From contig NZ_VFOR01000002.1 in assembly GCF_006716235.1 (NCBI RefSeq), forward strand, positions 971,348-1,035,347: a DNA stretch of 64,000 nucleotides, in the 5' to 3' direction. A program made the translations under genes and the position numbers. Shown one piece after another: positions 30,218-39,355 of this stretch; positions within the stretch are counted from its first letter, which is position 1, and every line of letters starts with the position of its first letter. Under the pieces are notes generated by a model. The model was given only the letters and a program-made list of their open reading frames with translations. It was not told where the DNA came from and ran no database searches. Source of the stretch: Propioniferax innocua. Its GTDB lineage: Bacteria; Actinomycetota; Actinomycetes; Propionibacteriales; Propionibacteriaceae.

Positions 30218-30823
30218 TCAACCGTAGGTGTCGCGGGGTCCGCGTCCGGGAACCGACCTGGGACCGTGTTTCCAACTCGGCGCGTCCGGGCCCTTCACCT
30301 GCACCGAGACGACGCTCCCCTGCCCCAGTTCGTCGTTCAGACGCGCCACGAGATTGGGGGCCATCAGACGCATCTGTGTGGCCCACGCGGTCGATTCGGC
30401 CCGCACGTGAAGCACTCCGTCCTCGAATCGTTCGGGCCGGGAGTGATCGGCGATGCTCGTGCCCACCAATCGCGGCCAGTTCGCCAACATCGCATGGATG
30501 CTGACCTGCGTGGTCCATCCGCGTTCGTGCACCACCCGGCCGAACACATCGCCCAAGGCGAGCGGATCGCGTCCATCGTCATACGGTTTCGATCCCGAAC
30601 GCTTGCGGGGTGAGGGTCGACGCCGACGACGCTTCGCCGGCGCAGGACCGGCACCGATGGAGGCGGCCACCTTCCGGGCCAGGTCCAGACCGGTCGGATC
30701 GTGTTGGGTGACGTCGGTCGATCCGGGTTCGCGGCTGTCCTCCCGCTCGGGAACCTCGACCTCCTCGTCCACCGGATCGAGCGCCTCGAACCGTTCGGGG
30801 TCCTCCGTTCCGGGTTCACTCAT
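30218..30823 (-). CDS. DciA-like (DUF721) protein
   Basis: A 201-aa protein. Residues ~85-185 form the DUF721 domain ([48 protein letters not shown]). The N-terminal ~60 residues are acidic, followed by a basic patch ([14 protein letters not shown]). DciA homologues help load the replicative helicase in bacteria lacking DnaC. Its start overlaps the recF stop by 8 bp, the standard dnaN-recF-DUF721 order. gyrB, the usual next gene, is displaced by about 22 kb. Confidence 0.9.
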   Translation of the reverse strand: MSEPGTEDPERFEALDPVDEEVEVPEREDSREPGSTDVTQHDPTGLDLARKVAASIGAGPAPAKRRRRRPSPRKRSGSKPYDDGRDPLALGDVFGRVVHERGWTTQVSIHAMLANWPRLVGTSIADHSRPERFEDGVLHVRAESTAWATQMRLMAPNLVARLNDELGQGSVVSVQVKGPDAPSWKHGPRSVPGRGPRDTYG

Positions 30824-31955
30824 TCCGGGTCACCTCACCGTTCCGCACATCGAAGCGGACGCCACTCAACAAATCGGGTACGTCCGCGGCGACCGCGGCG
30901 GTGATGAGCACCTGTTCGGCGTCGACGATGCCTGCGGCCAGACGCTCACGGCGGGTGGCGTCGAGTTCGGCGAACACATCATCCAGCACCAGGACCGGCT
31001 CGATGCCGTCAGCGCGCAACAGCTGGAAGGCACCCAGGCGCAATGACAACGCGTACGACCACGACTCACCGTGTGATGCATACCCCTTCGCGGGAAGATC
31101 ACCCAGATGCAGGGTCACATCATCACGGTGTGGCCCGACCAGCGAGACCCCACGCGCCATCTCGTCATCCTGTCGCTGATGCATCGCTTCGGCCAATGCC
31201 TCACGGAGTCCTTCACGTGAAGGTTCGGACGGCAGCACCACCTGGGTCCGGTAGGAGGCTGAGGCCACATTGTTGGTCGGAGCGATGTCGGCGTAAGCGG
31301 TGGCCATGTGGGGGCCCAGGTCAGCAAGGGTGTCGAGGCGGGCCTCGAGCAGTTCGGCTCCGACATCGGCGAGTTGCTCATTCCAGACCGCCAAGGTGCT
31401 CTCGATCAGGGCGTCGTCATCGCGGCTCGAGCGCTGCTTGGCGATCCCCTTCAGAAGGGCATTTCGCTGCTTGAGGATGCGATCGTAATCGGCTTTGACC
31501 CCGGCCATGCGCGGCCACCGGTTGACCACCAGCGCATCGAGGAAACGTCGACGCTCCGAGGGGTCGCCCTTCACGATCGCAAGGTCCTCGGGGGAGAAGA
31601 CCACGGTGCGCAGCGTGCCCACGATGTCGCGTGCACGCGTCAGGACCGAGCGGTTCAGTTTCGCGCGGTTCGATCTGCCGGGAGTGATGTCGATCTCGAT
31701 GACCAGGGCCCGATCGTCCTCGCGGCCGGCCCGGACGCGCGCCCGGACGATGGCACGTGACGCACCCGCCCGCACCAGTGGGATCTCCGACGCCACGCGA
31801 TGCGAGGACATCGTGGAGGCGTACTCCACGGCCTCGACCAGGTTCGTCTTTCCCTGCCCGTTCGCCCCCACGAAGGTGGTGACGCCGGCGTCGAGAGTGA
31901 TCTCGACATGCTCGTAGGAGCGGAAATCGGCGAGGGTCAGGTGATCGACATACAC
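30816..31955 (-). CDS. recF: DNA replication/repair protein RecF
   Basis: A 379-aa SMC-like ATPase that helps load RecA at gaps. Walker A is GANGQGKT (30-37), the signature helix region is near [11 protein letters not shown], and Walker B is [11 protein letters not shown]. Just 2 bp separate it from the dnaN stop and it overlaps dciA downstream. A 14-bp palindrome resembling parS (CCTTCACGTGAAGG) lies inside it at 31210-31223. Confidence 0.97.
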   Translation of the reverse strand: MYVDHLTLADFRSYEHVEITLDAGVTTFVGANGQGKTNLVEAVEYASTMSSHRVASEIPLVRAGASRAIVRARVRAGREDDRALVIEIDITPGRSNRAKLNRSVLTRARDIVGTLRTVVFSPEDLAIVKGDPSERRRFLDALVVNRWPRMAGVKADYDRILKQRNALLKGIAKQRSSRDDDALIESTLAVWNEQLADVGAELLEARLDTLADLGPHMATAYADIAPTNNVASASYRTQVVLPSEPSREGLREALAEAMHQRQDDEMARGVSLVGPHRDDVTLHLGDLPAKGYASHGESWSYALSLRLGAFQLLRADGIEPVLVLDDVFAELDATRRERLAAGIVDAEQVLITAAVAADVPDLLSGVRFDVRNGEVTRNE

Positions 31956-31957
31956 GG

Positions 31958-33118
31958 TCAGCTGGGCAGGCGCATGAGCATGATCACGTGCCGGTAGTCG
32001 ACCAGCGGATCGCCGGTCTCCTCGGTGAGCCCGGTGATGAGGCAGGGCTTGCCGGGTGCGGTGAACGTGAACTGCACGAAGGGTGTGTCGACAGCGGTGA
32101 GCGCATCGAGCAGGTACGTGGGGTTGAAGCCCGCAGCGGTGATCGGGGGTTCGCCGCCATCGTGGTTCTCGATGGTGGACGGGATCGATTCCGATGCCTG
32201 GGCCTGGTCACCGGTGGCTGCTTCGAGGATGACGTCATCGGTGCCGATGGTCATGCGCAGCGGGGTGTTCCGCTCGGCGACCAACGCCACACGTTTGGCA
32301 GCCGCGATCAGCTCACTGGTGGAGGCACGAACCGTCAGCCCAGGAGCGATGTTCATGAGATGACGCACCTTCGGGAACTCACCATCGAGCAGACGCGTGG
32401 TGGTTTCGCGGCGTCCGCTGGATCCCTCGCCCTGGAAACCGATGAGGCCTTCACCGGTCGAACCCGAGGAGAGAGCCACGGTGATGTCCTCGCCCGCGGT
32501 CATCGACTTGGCGGTCTCGGCCAGCACGCGGTGCGGAACAAGGGCGCCGCCCGATTCCTGCGGCGTCGCGGGATTCCAGGTGATCTCCTTGAGCGCCATG
32601 CGGTAGCGGTCGGTGGCGAGCAGGGAGACGGTGTCTCCATCGATCTCCACGCGAACACCGGTGAACACCGGCAGGAGCTCATCGCGACCGGCGGCCACGA
32701 CGACCTGCTGGACGGCCTGTGCGAACGCTGTGGAATCCACCGTTCCTGTGGAGTCGGGCATCGTCGGCAATGCCGGGTAGTCCTCGACCGGAAGTGTCTG
32801 CAACGTGAAGCGAGCAGAACCACACACCAGCTCGACCTTGGTCTCATCAGCGTTGAGTTCGACGGGCTTGTTGGGCAGGGAGCGGCTGATGTCGGCCAGC
32901 AGCTTGCCCGAGACCAGGACCTCGCCTTCATCGGCGATGTGAGCGGGCACCTGGATGTGCGCGGAGGTCTCGTAGTCGAAGCTCGAGAGTGTGACGGTGT
33001 CGGACTCGGTCCGGATCAGCAGTCCGGCGAGAATCGGGACGCTCGGCTTGGACGGTAGGGAACGGGCGACCCACTGAACGGCGTCGGCCAATACGTCGCG
33101 TTCCAGGCGAATCTTCAC
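31958..33118 (-). CDS. dnaN: DNA polymerase III beta subunit (sliding clamp)
   Basis: A 386-aa clamp that holds polymerase III on DNA. The N-terminus [20 protein letters not shown], the mid-sequence [14 protein letters not shown], and the C-terminal [13 protein letters not shown] match the family throughout. It heads the dnaN-recF-dciA unit, transcribed away from the origin region at 33119-33582. Confidence 0.98.
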   Translation of the reverse strand: MKIRLERDVLADAVQWVARSLPSKPSVPILAGLLIRTESDTVTLSSFDYETSAHIQVPAHIADEGEVLVSGKLLADISRSLPNKPVELNADETKVELVCGSARFTLQTLPVEDYPALPTMPDSTGTVDSTAFAQAVQQVVVAAGRDELLPVFTGVRVEIDGDTVSLLATDRYRMALKEITWNPATPQESGGALVPHRVLAETAKSMTAGEDITVALSSGSTGEGLIGFQGEGSSGRRETTTRLLDGEFPKVRHLMNIAPGLTVRASTSELIAAAKRVALVAERNTPLRMTIGTDDVILEAATGDQAQASESIPSTIENHDGGEPPITAAGFNPTYLLDALTAVDTPFVQFTFTAPGKPCLITGLTEETGDPLVDYRHVIMLMRLPS

Positions 33119-33582
33119 GGTCGCTCGCTTCCTCGTTCGATGGAATTACATGCCCGCGTTGATCCGCTGGGGCTCATCGAGCATATCGGTCCTGCCCCGC
33201 TGGTCCCAAGGCGCGTGATGCGGAGACGAGCCAGTCCGTCCAGGATCTTGTGATTCGTTCGGGATGTCCACAGTTTTGAGCGCTCCCCACTTGTAATCAT
33301 TCTTGTAGTTACACACTCATACTCATCATCACCGGTGTGGAAGATGTGGAGAACCACGGTTTCCCTTGAGGGGATCGAGAACCACAAAGTTGTGATTCCT
33401 GTGGAGAACCGTGAATCACATGGGGAGTATTTGCGGATGAGCGTGTCCGTGTTGTTCATCGGTGCACAGGACCACGAGGTTGTCCGCCGGATGTCCACAG
33501 TTATCCCCAGCACCATCCACACCTTGGGAAAACTGTTCCGTTGGGCTGAACAGCGTCGGATGGCGCGTGTTGGTGACGTGGT
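33119..33582. other. oriC: Origin region oriC (dnaN-proximal part)
   Basis: A gene-free stretch with six DnaA-box-like nonamers: ATGTCCACA 33264-33272 and 33491-33499, TTATCCCCA 33501-33509 (plus); TCTTCCACA 33336-33344, TTCTCCACA 33345-33353 and 33401-33409 (minus). A relatively AT-rich segment (about 33273-33330) beside them could be the unwinding element. None equals TTGTCCACA or TTATCCACA exactly. Position between dnaA and dnaN and strand switch of genes at dnaA/rpmH support oriC. A small gene at 33583 separates this part from dnaA. Confidence 0.8.
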
Positions 33583-33831
33583 TCAGAGCCTGTCCACGTA
33601 CTGCTTGGCCTCCAGCAACCCCATCCCGGTCTTCTCACGGACGAGCTTGATGGCTTGGACCTCCTTGCCGGATTCCTTGAGGCGTCCTGCTTGCGTGGCC
33701 AGTTCCTCATCGCGGGACGCGGTGGGCTTGGGCAGCCCGAGCTGGAGGTAGAGGTGATCGATCAGCGCCTGCTGCTCGGCTAGCTGACGTTTCAGGCGTG
33801 CGATGTCGGCGTTGGAACTGAAAAGAGCCAT
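33583..33831 (-). CDS. Small protein with ribosomal L7/L12 C-terminal-like domain
   Basis: An 82-aa protein. An N-terminal heptad-like helix (ADIARLKRQLAEQQALIDHL) is followed by a C-terminal segment EVQAIKLVREKTGMGLLEAK, which matches the IKxVRExTGLGLKEAK helix-turn of L7/L12 C-terminal domains. The L7/L12 N-terminal dimerisation domain and hinge are missing, so it is not the ribosomal stalk protein. TACCGT lies six bases before the ATG, suggesting a leaderless transcript. Its location between dnaA and dnaN, inside the origin region, is unusual. The function is unknown; a coiled-coil adaptor is possible. Confidence 0.75.
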   Translation of the reverse strand: MALFSSNADIARLKRQLAEQQALIDHLYLQLGLPKPTASRDEELATQAGRLKESGKEVQAIKLVREKTGMGLLEAKQYVDRL

Positions 33832-33877
33832 GCCATGACGGTAGTGCGCACGTGTTCGGAACGGGTGGACGCCGGCG

Positions 33878-35239
33878 TCAGCGGTTGTTCTTGATGATGT
33901 TCGTGAGTTCGGTGACCTTGTCGAACACGTTGCGTTGTTCGGACATGAGTCCGTGGATCTTGCGGTAGGCGTGCATGACGGTGGTGTGGTCGCGTCCACC
34001 GAATTCCTGGCCGATCTTGGGCAGGGAGAGGTCGGTGAGTTCGCGGCACAGGTACATGGCGATCTGACGGGCTTGGGCGAGGGCGCTTTGGCGGCCGGGT
34101 CCGCAGAGTTCGGAGACGTCGAAGTGGAAGTAATCGGCGGTGAGGTCGATGATCCGTTCGGCGGTGATTTCGGTCTGCTCGTCGGGGATGAGGTCCTTGA
34201 GCACGTGGCTGGCGAGGTCCATGTCGACGCGCTGGTGGTTCAGACTTGCGAAGGCACTGATGCGGATGAGGGCACCTTCGAGTTCGCGGATGTTCGTCTG
34301 GATGCGTGAGGCGATGAACTCCAGCACCTCGAGGGAGACGGTCAGGCGTTCCTGGGAGGCCTTCTTCTTCAGGATCGCGATGCGTGTCTCGAGGTCGGGG
34401 GCCTGCACATCGGTGATGAGACCCCATTCGAACCGGCTGCGAAGCCGTGGTTCCAGGGCTTCGAGCGACTTGGGGGGACGGTCGGAGGTCATCACGATCT
34501 GCTTCTGCGCATTGTGCAGCGTGTTGAACGTGTGGAAGAACTCCTCCTGCGTCTGGATCTTGGATTCCAGGAACTGGATGTCGTCGATCAGCAGGACGTC
34601 CACGTCGCGGTACTGGCGTCGGAATTCTGCGGTGCGGTTGGTGGAGATCGCGTTGATGAAGTCGTTGGTGAGTTCCTCGGTCGAGACATAGCGCACTCGA
34701 ACGCGGTCGTAGTAGTTGCGGACATAGTGCCCCAGAGCGTGGAGCAGATGCGTCTTTCCCAGACCTGACTCGCCGTAGATCATCAGTGGGTTGTAGGCCT
34801 TGCCGGGAGCCTCTGCCACTGCGACCGCAGCTGCGTGGGCGAAGCGGTTGGATGAACCGATGACGAAGGAATCGAAAGAGTATTTTGGATTCAGCCTGGG
34901 ATCCATCGTCGAAGGGGTTCGCGGCGACTGCGGAAGGTCTGCTTCGGGTTCTGGTGAGGGATCTTCGGATGCTTCGGCGACGGGCTCTTCCATGGAATTG
35001 TCCACGGTGATGGCCAACTGTGTGGGACGTCCGAACTGTTCGGTCAGCGTGGATTCGATGTGTTGACGCAGACGCGTTTCGATCTGTGTTCCGGTGAAGG
35101 AGTCCGGTACGGCAACGATGGCGCGATTCTGGTGGAGCGTGAGGGGAGCTGTGCGACGCAGCCAAGCACGTTGCTGTTCACTGGGGGCATTGGTGATGAC
35201 CTGCGCCCATGCGGAGGCGAAATCGGGAGAAGTACTCAA
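33878..35239 (-). CDS. dnaA: Chromosomal replication initiator DnaA
   Basis: A 453-aa AAA+ initiator that binds DnaA boxes and melts oriC. Domain I is residues 1-75, an acidic linker follows (80-110), then Walker A GESGLGKT (156-163), Walker [11 protein letters not shown], and domain IV with the DNA-binding signature [14 protein letters not shown] (from 415). Its N-terminal domain and linker are short for an actinobacterium (Streptomyces DnaA exceeds 600 aa). The upstream region holds three further DnaA boxes, which may autoregulate it. Confidence 0.98.
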   Translation of the reverse strand: MSTSPDFASAWAQVITNAPSEQQRAWLRRTAPLTLHQNRAIVAVPDSFTGTQIETRLRQHIESTLTEQFGRPTQLAITVDNSMEEPVAEASEDPSPEPEADLPQSPRTPSTMDPRLNPKYSFDSFVIGSSNRFAHAAAVAVAEAPGKAYNPLMIYGESGLGKTHLLHALGHYVRNYYDRVRVRYVSTEELTNDFINAISTNRTAEFRRQYRDVDVLLIDDIQFLESKIQTQEEFFHTFNTLHNAQKQIVMTSDRPPKSLEALEPRLRSRFEWGLITDVQAPDLETRIAILKKKASQERLTVSLEVLEFIASRIQTNIRELEGALIRISAFASLNHQRVDMDLASHVLKDLIPDEQTEITAERIIDLTADYFHFDVSELCGPGRQSALAQARQIAMYLCRELTDLSLPKIGQEFGGRDHTTVMHAYRKIHGLMSEQRNVFDKVTELTNIIKNNR

Positions 35240-35618
35240 TCCGTTTCCCCCTGCTCTCCAACGTCAGTCGCTTTTCCACACAGTTTTCCACAGACTGTGG
35301 ATATGACAAGGTGCGGGCTGTGACTCCTGGTCATCCGACGCCGTTGGGTTGGCACCGACCGGCGACGGATCATCAGGCAACCCGATGGGGAATGACGGTA
35401 GACCACCGTGATCCATGATCGCAACACCAGAAATCGATGCCTCGGCGTGTCGGCTGGACGGGTGCGTGAGAGACACTTCTCACCATCGTGTGGAGTTGCC
35501 TGGGATGGTTCGTGAGCGTATCGTTGTCTGGTCGCCGGTCCGTCCGGCAATCCTGCGTGCCCGGGATGCAGTGTCCGCGGGTCAGCGATACACGTAATTC
35601 AGAAACTGGGAGAGACCC
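35240..35618. promoter_or_regulatory. dnaA-rpmH divergent region with DnaA boxes
   Basis: 379 bp between divergent dnaA and rpmH. Three DnaA-box-like sites cluster at 35272-35280 and 35284-35292 (both TTTTCCACA) and 35296-35304 (ATATCCACA, minus), 33-65 bp upstream of the dnaA start. They suit autoregulation and could form a second part of a bipartite origin. No convincing gene lies here. Confidence 0.65.
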
Positions 35619-35756
35619 GTGAGCAAGCGCACATTCCAGCCGAGCAATCGGCGCCGTAGTCGTACCCATGGATTCCGTCTCCGCATGCGCACGCGTGCCG
35701 GGCGTTCGATCATCTCGAGCCGTCGTCGCAAGGGCCGCGCGAAGCTCGCTGGCTGA
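35619..35756 (+). CDS. rpmH: Ribosomal protein bL34
   Basis: A 45-aa, highly basic protein beginning [20 protein letters not shown] and ending KGRAKLAG, the canonical bL34 sequence of the large ribosomal subunit. The start is GTG 35619 with GGGAGAG upstream. It heads the plus-strand rpmH-rnpA-yidD-yidC-jag-rsmG run, the classic order beside dnaA. Confidence 0.97.
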   Translation: MSKRTFQPSNRRRSRTHGFRLRMRTRAGRSIISSRRRKGRAKLAG

Positions 35757-35763
35757 TCACACC

Positions 35764-36114
35764 GTGCTCAGCGCTGCCCACCGCATGCGCGAAGGTGAGG
35801 ATTTTCGCCTTACCGTACGACGTGGCGTCCGTTCCGGACGCAGCACGGTGGTGGTGCATGCAAGGCCGAGCGATGGTCCAACACTCGTCGGCTTCGTGGT
35901 GTCCACGGCGGTGGGAAACGCCGTCTGCCGCAACCGCGTCAAGCGTCGGTTGCGGCATCTGACGCGTCCGCTTGTGGAAGCGCTGGAGGACAGGTCGTTC
36001 CATGTGGTGGTTCGTGCCCTTCCTCCGGCTGCCAACGCTGACCGGGAACTGGCCGATGATCTTCACGCAGCTTGGGAGCGGAGTCTGCGCAAGTGTGAGC
36101 AGTTGACTCCATGA
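35764..36114 (+). CDS. rnpA: Ribonuclease P protein component
   Basis: The 116-aa basic protein subunit that helps RNase P RNA mature tRNA 5' ends. The RNR signature is GNAVCRNRVKRRLRHL, and the N-terminus LSAAHRMREGEDFRLTVRRG is typical. I chose GTG 35764, seven bases after rpmH, because it matches the usual N-terminus; the frame is open further upstream over rpmH. Translational coupling with rpmH is likely. Confidence 0.94.
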   Translation: MLSAAHRMREGEDFRLTVRRGVRSGRSTVVVHARPSDGPTLVGFVVSTAVGNAVCRNRVKRRLRHLTRPLVEALEDRSFHVVVRALPPAANADRELADDLHAAWERSLRKCEQLTP

Positions 36115-36512
36115 AGTACCTGTTGATCGGGTTCATCAAACTATGGCGGCTGTTGATCAGTCCGCTGTACGGCCGGGTGTGCCGGTACTACCCGAGCTGC
36201 TCGCAATACGGCCTGGATTCGGTCCGTGTGCACGGCACGATCAAAGGGTCATGGCTCATCATCAAACGCCTGGCCCGATGCACTCCTTGGCATGCTGGTG
36301 GTTATGACCCGGTTCCGGGAACCCCCGAGGCACGGGAATGGGCGAAGGAGCAGCAACGCATCGCCGAGGAGCGCGCAGCCTTCGCCCGTGCCGATCCCCC
36401 GAACAACCCCGAAACCTCCCGCGGGGATGACGATGGAATCGACTCCGTCATCACCACAGGGCACACTGGCACCGACGCTTCCCCCGACCAGGAAAACCGA
36501 GGAACGAACTGA
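36111..36512 (+). CDS. yidD: Membrane protein insertion efficiency factor YidD
   Basis: A 133-aa YidD-family protein. The N-terminal ~75 residues hold the conserved core (KLWRLLISPLYGRVCRYYPS, then CSQYGLDSV, ARCTPWHAGGYDPVP). The C-terminal ~55 residues are an acidic, low-complexity tail. It overlaps rnpA (ATGA) and yidC (TGATG). The family assists membrane insertion through YidC. Confidence 0.94.
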   Translation: MKYLLIGFIKLWRLLISPLYGRVCRYYPSCSQYGLDSVRVHGTIKGSWLIIKRLARCTPWHAGGYDPVPGTPEAREWAKEQQRIAEERAAFARADPPNNPETSRGDDDGIDSVITTGHTGTDASPDQENRGTN

Positions 36513-37543
36513 TGCTGATGGCACATATGCTGCCGATGGGATTCTTCGAGACGATCATGTGGCCCCTGCATTGGGCGGTCTCGGGTCTGTTGGTGTTGGC
36601 ACACACCATCTTCTCCCCCTTCACCGGGAACGACACGGGTCTGACCTGGGTGCTTTCCATCGTGCTGCTCACTGTGGTGATCAGGACGCTCCTCATCCCA
36701 CTGTTCGTGCGTCAGATTCGTTCGACGCGGAACATGCAGGTGATCCAGCCCAAACTGCGTGAACTGCAGGAGAAGTACTCGCATGACCGCGAGAAAATGG
36801 GCATGGAGATGCAGAAGCTCTACAAGGAGGAGGGCGTCAATCCCTTCGCTTCCTGCTTCCCCATCCTGCTCCAGATGCCGATCTTCTTCGCACTGTTCCA
36901 GGTGCTCAATGGCGTGTCTCGGGGTAATCCGGTCGGGACCTTCCTCATCGATCGTCCTCACCTGATCGAATCGATGCAGCAGGCCACGATCTTCGGCGCA
37001 CAGATCTCCGAGACATTCTGGCCCGTCACCGACGGCTTTGGAGCGGTTCAGATCGTCGCGGTGATCCTGATCATCACCATGACTGCGACGATGTTCCTCT
37101 CCCAGCGTCAGCTGATGGGCAAGAACATGCCGCCGGAGGCCATGACCGGTCAGTTCGCCCAGCAGCAGAAGATGATGCTGTACCTGTTCCCGCTGATCTT
37201 CGCGGTCGGTGGCGTCAACTTCCCCATCGGTCTGTTGATCTACTGGACCGTCACGAACCTGTGGTCGATGGCGCAGCAGTTCTATGTGATCCGCAACAAT
37301 CCGACGCCGAACACCCCTGCTTACGCTGCCTGGGAGGAGCGTCTGCGTGCGAAGGGGCATGATCCGAAGATGTACAAGCCGGGGCAGAAGATTCCCCGCA
37401 AACCGGTCGAACGGTTTGGTACCGCACAGTCCGGTGATGACGCCACTGGAGCGTCCGATGACACCCAGGCGACCAAGGAGACTCGTCCGAAGGTGCAACG
37501 GCAGCAGCCGCGTCGACAGAGTCGCTCCAAGCGACGTCGTTGA
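36512..37543 (+). CDS. yidC: Membrane protein insertase YidC
   Basis: A 343-aa insertase without the large periplasmic domain of Gram-negative YidC. Core segments: LTWVLSIVLLTVVIRTLLIP with the groove arginine in VVIRTLLIPLF, QMPIFFALFQVL, and FPIGLLIYWTVTNLWSMAQQ. The C-terminus is strongly basic (RQQPRRQSRSKRRR) and likely touches the ribosome. It is coupled to yidD. Confidence 0.96.
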   Translation: MLMAHMLPMGFFETIMWPLHWAVSGLLVLAHTIFSPFTGNDTGLTWVLSIVLLTVVIRTLLIPLFVRQIRSTRNMQVIQPKLRELQEKYSHDREKMGMEMQKLYKEEGVNPFASCFPILLQMPIFFALFQVLNGVSRGNPVGTFLIDRPHLIESMQQATIFGAQISETFWPVTDGFGAVQIVAVILIITMTATMFLSQRQLMGKNMPPEAMTGQFAQQQKMMLYLFPLIFAVGGVNFPIGLLIYWTVTNLWSMAQQFYVIRNNPTPNTPAYAAWEERLRAKGHDPKMYKPGQKIPRKPVERFGTAQSGDDATGASDDTQATKETRPKVQRQQPRRQSRSKRRR

Positions 37544-37663
37544 CACTGATTCACAGACGGTGACCGGCATCGGCTACCGTTCTGTTCCAGGTCCCGCAGT
37601 GGGGCCGAGCCCATCCATGCGAGGGCTGCGAACCCACCCCATGGGGTGATGAAGGGAATGAAC

Positions 37664-38302
37664 GTGAGCGAGAACGACAGCAACGTGGCTCCGGAGACCG
37701 AGCTCTCCCCCACTGGTGAAGATGTCGATGTCGTGGTGGACGAGAAGGCGACGGACCTGGATTCCGACGACATCGAGACCCCTGACGAGGATGTGGACGG
37801 GGACGATCTGGACGATGACGAGGAATCGAGCGAGCGACCCCGGTCGAACAAGATGCAGATCTTGGACGAAGAAGGCGACATTGCGGCCGACTACCTGGAG
37901 GAGCTGCTCGATATCGCCGATCTGGATGGTGACATCGACACCTACACAGAAGGTGGGCGGGCCCACGTGGCGATCATGACCGACAGCACCTTGTTGGTGG
38001 GTCGTGACGGTGATGTGCTCGAGGCCCTTCAGGAACTGTCACGACTCGCGGTGATGACCGAGACCGGAAAGCGCAGCCGTCTGATGCTGGATGTGGCTGG
38101 GCATCGTGACCGTCGTCGTCGGGAACTCACCGACCTGGCCACCGACGCGGTGACCGAGGTCAAGACCTCCGGTGAATCGGTGCGACTGTCGCCGATGAAT
38201 CCGTTCGAGCGCAAGATCGTCCATGACGTCGTGGCCGCTGCGGGACTGAGCAGCGAGTCCGAGGGCGAGGAGCCACAGCGGTGTGTCGTGGTGATGCCCT
38301 GA
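37664..38302 (+). CDS. jag: Jag / KhpB-like R3H and KH domain RNA-binding protein
   Basis: A 212-aa protein. The first ~60 residues are highly acidic, then come a KH-like domain (GRDGDVLEALQELSRLAV) and an R3H domain (RLSPMNPFERKIVHDVVAAA). The family binds RNA and is encoded beside yidC. GTG 37664 has AAGGGA six bases upstream; ATG 37658 or 37646 would add two or six residues. rsmG overlaps its end. Confidence 0.9.
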   Translation: MSENDSNVAPETELSPTGEDVDVVVDEKATDLDSDDIETPDEDVDGDDLDDDEESSERPRSNKMQILDEEGDIAADYLEELLDIADLDGDIDTYTEGGRAHVAIMTDSTLLVGRDGDVLEALQELSRLAVMTETGKRSRLMLDVAGHRDRRRRELTDLATDAVTEVKTSGESVRLSPMNPFERKIVHDVVAAAGLSSESEGEEPQRCVVVMP

Positions 38303-38907
38303 ACGACATTCTCGCCGATGTGTTCGGCGAGATGGTTCCCCAAGCACAGCAGTACCACGATTTCTTGGCGGAGGCCGGCATCGAGCGCGGCCTCATCGGC
38401 CCGCGCGAACGTGAGCGTCTGTGGGAACGCCACATCCTCAACTCAGCTGCGATCGCCGATCTGATGCCGGAAGGATCGAGTGTCGTGGACGTGGGTTCGG
38501 GCGCCGGTCTCCCCGGGATCCCGCTGGCCCTGGCCCGACCCGACCTGAGGATCACACTTCTGGAGCCACTGCTGCGGAGGGTGAACTTCCTCACAGAGGT
38601 TGTGGACAACCTGGGGATAACTTCCCAGGTGGAGATCCTTCGGCGACGCGCCGAGGAATGCCATGAATCTTTCGATGTCGTGACCGGTCGTGCCGTGGGC
38701 CCCTTGAAACGCTTGGTGCCATGGGTGTATGGGCTCATGGCCAAGCCGGGCGGCCAGGCGGTTCTCCTCAAGGGAGGTTCTGCACCGGACGAGCTCAAGG
38801 CTGTGGATAAGTCTCTGGATAAGTTGGGGCTGCGTGCGGAGATCCTGACCGCACGGGCCCATTCCGAGACAGAGTCCACCACGGTTGTACGTCTTCGCCG
38901 CGCTTGA
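38281..38907 (+). CDS. rsmG: 16S rRNA (guanine-527-N7)-methyltransferase RsmG
   Basis: A 208-aa SAM-dependent methyltransferase. The SAM motif is VVDVGSGAGLPGIPLA, preceded by LWERHILNSAAIADL and followed by TGRAVGPL, all RsmG-specific. It methylates G527 of 16S rRNA, and its loss gives low-level streptomycin resistance. It overlaps jag by 22 bp. Its coding sequence contains several DnaA-box sequences (38601-38823). Confidence 0.96.
   Translation: MCRGDALNDILADVFGEMVPQAQQYHDFLAEAGIERGLIGPRERERLWERHILNSAAIADLMPEGSSVVDVGSGAGLPGIPLALARPDLRITLLEPLLRRVNFLTEVVDNLGITSQVEILRRRAEECHESFDVVTGRAVGPLKRLVPWVYGLMAKPGGQAVLLKGGSAPDELKAVDKSLDKLGLRAEILTARAHSETESTTVVRLRRA
38601..38823. promoter_or_regulatory. 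DnaA-box-like sites within rsmG
   Basis: Four sites in the same orientation: TGTGGACAA 38601-38609 (complement is the perfect TTGTCCACA), TGGGGATAA 38612-38620, TGTGGATAA 38802-38810 (complement is the perfect TTATCCACA), and TCTGGATAA 38815-38823. They encode parts of VVDNLGIT and AVDKSLDKL. Function is not shown. Confidence 0.4.
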
Positions 38908-38981
38908 GGGCCGGAGAGTGGATTCACGCTCATCCCTGTACCTGAGCGATCGACTGTGGCACCCTCGTCCGGAGGGTTCAC

Positions 38982-39334
38982 ATGACGAATGTACGAACAT
39001 GGACTGACCGTTACTACACCACCGTCGATGCTGGTGATCCGGACGCCACGGCGGACCTCTTCGCCTCCGATGGAGCTACCGCCGCGGGGGTTACTCCCCC
39101 ATGACGGGAGATGAGATCAGACGCTTCTACCGCTCCCAACGCATCATCGAAAGCGGACGACACGAGATACACACCGTGCTGGTGAACGGCAAAACCTCGG
39201 CGGTTCAGGGTTTATTCACCGGGCGACTGAGAGATGGCCGGGACGTCCAGATCGAATTCGCTGATTTCTTCGAATTTGATGCTGAAGGTCTGATCAAAAT
39301 GCGCACCAGCTACTTCTTCGTCGCAGGAGTCTGA
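38982..39334 (+). pseudogene. SnoaL/NTF2-like protein gene split by a frameshift
   Basis: The first frame (38982-39104) encodes WTDRYYTTVDAGDPDATADL and more, the start of a SnoaL/NTF2-fold protein. The second (39101-39334) encodes the rest: TGDEIRRFYRSQRIIESG and a beta-rich end. They differ by one frame and join at ATGA just after GGGGGTTACTCCCCC. Adding one G or C would restore a ~117-aa protein. It could be a true frameshift, a slippage-prone tract or a sequencing error. SnoaL-fold proteins include isomerases, and no substrate is implied. Confidence 0.65.
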
Positions 39335-39348
39335 AGAAGCTGGTGCGC
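39301..39348 (+). terminator. Hairpin terminator overlapping the SnoaL stop
   Basis: The left arm 39301-39319 pairs with 39333-39348 with only small bulges (GCGCACCAGC with GCTGGTGCGC, then CTTCTTC with GAAGAAG). It lies between the SnoaL-like gene and the convergent parB, so it can act on both. Confidence 0.65.
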
Positions 39349-39355
39349 TTGTGGA

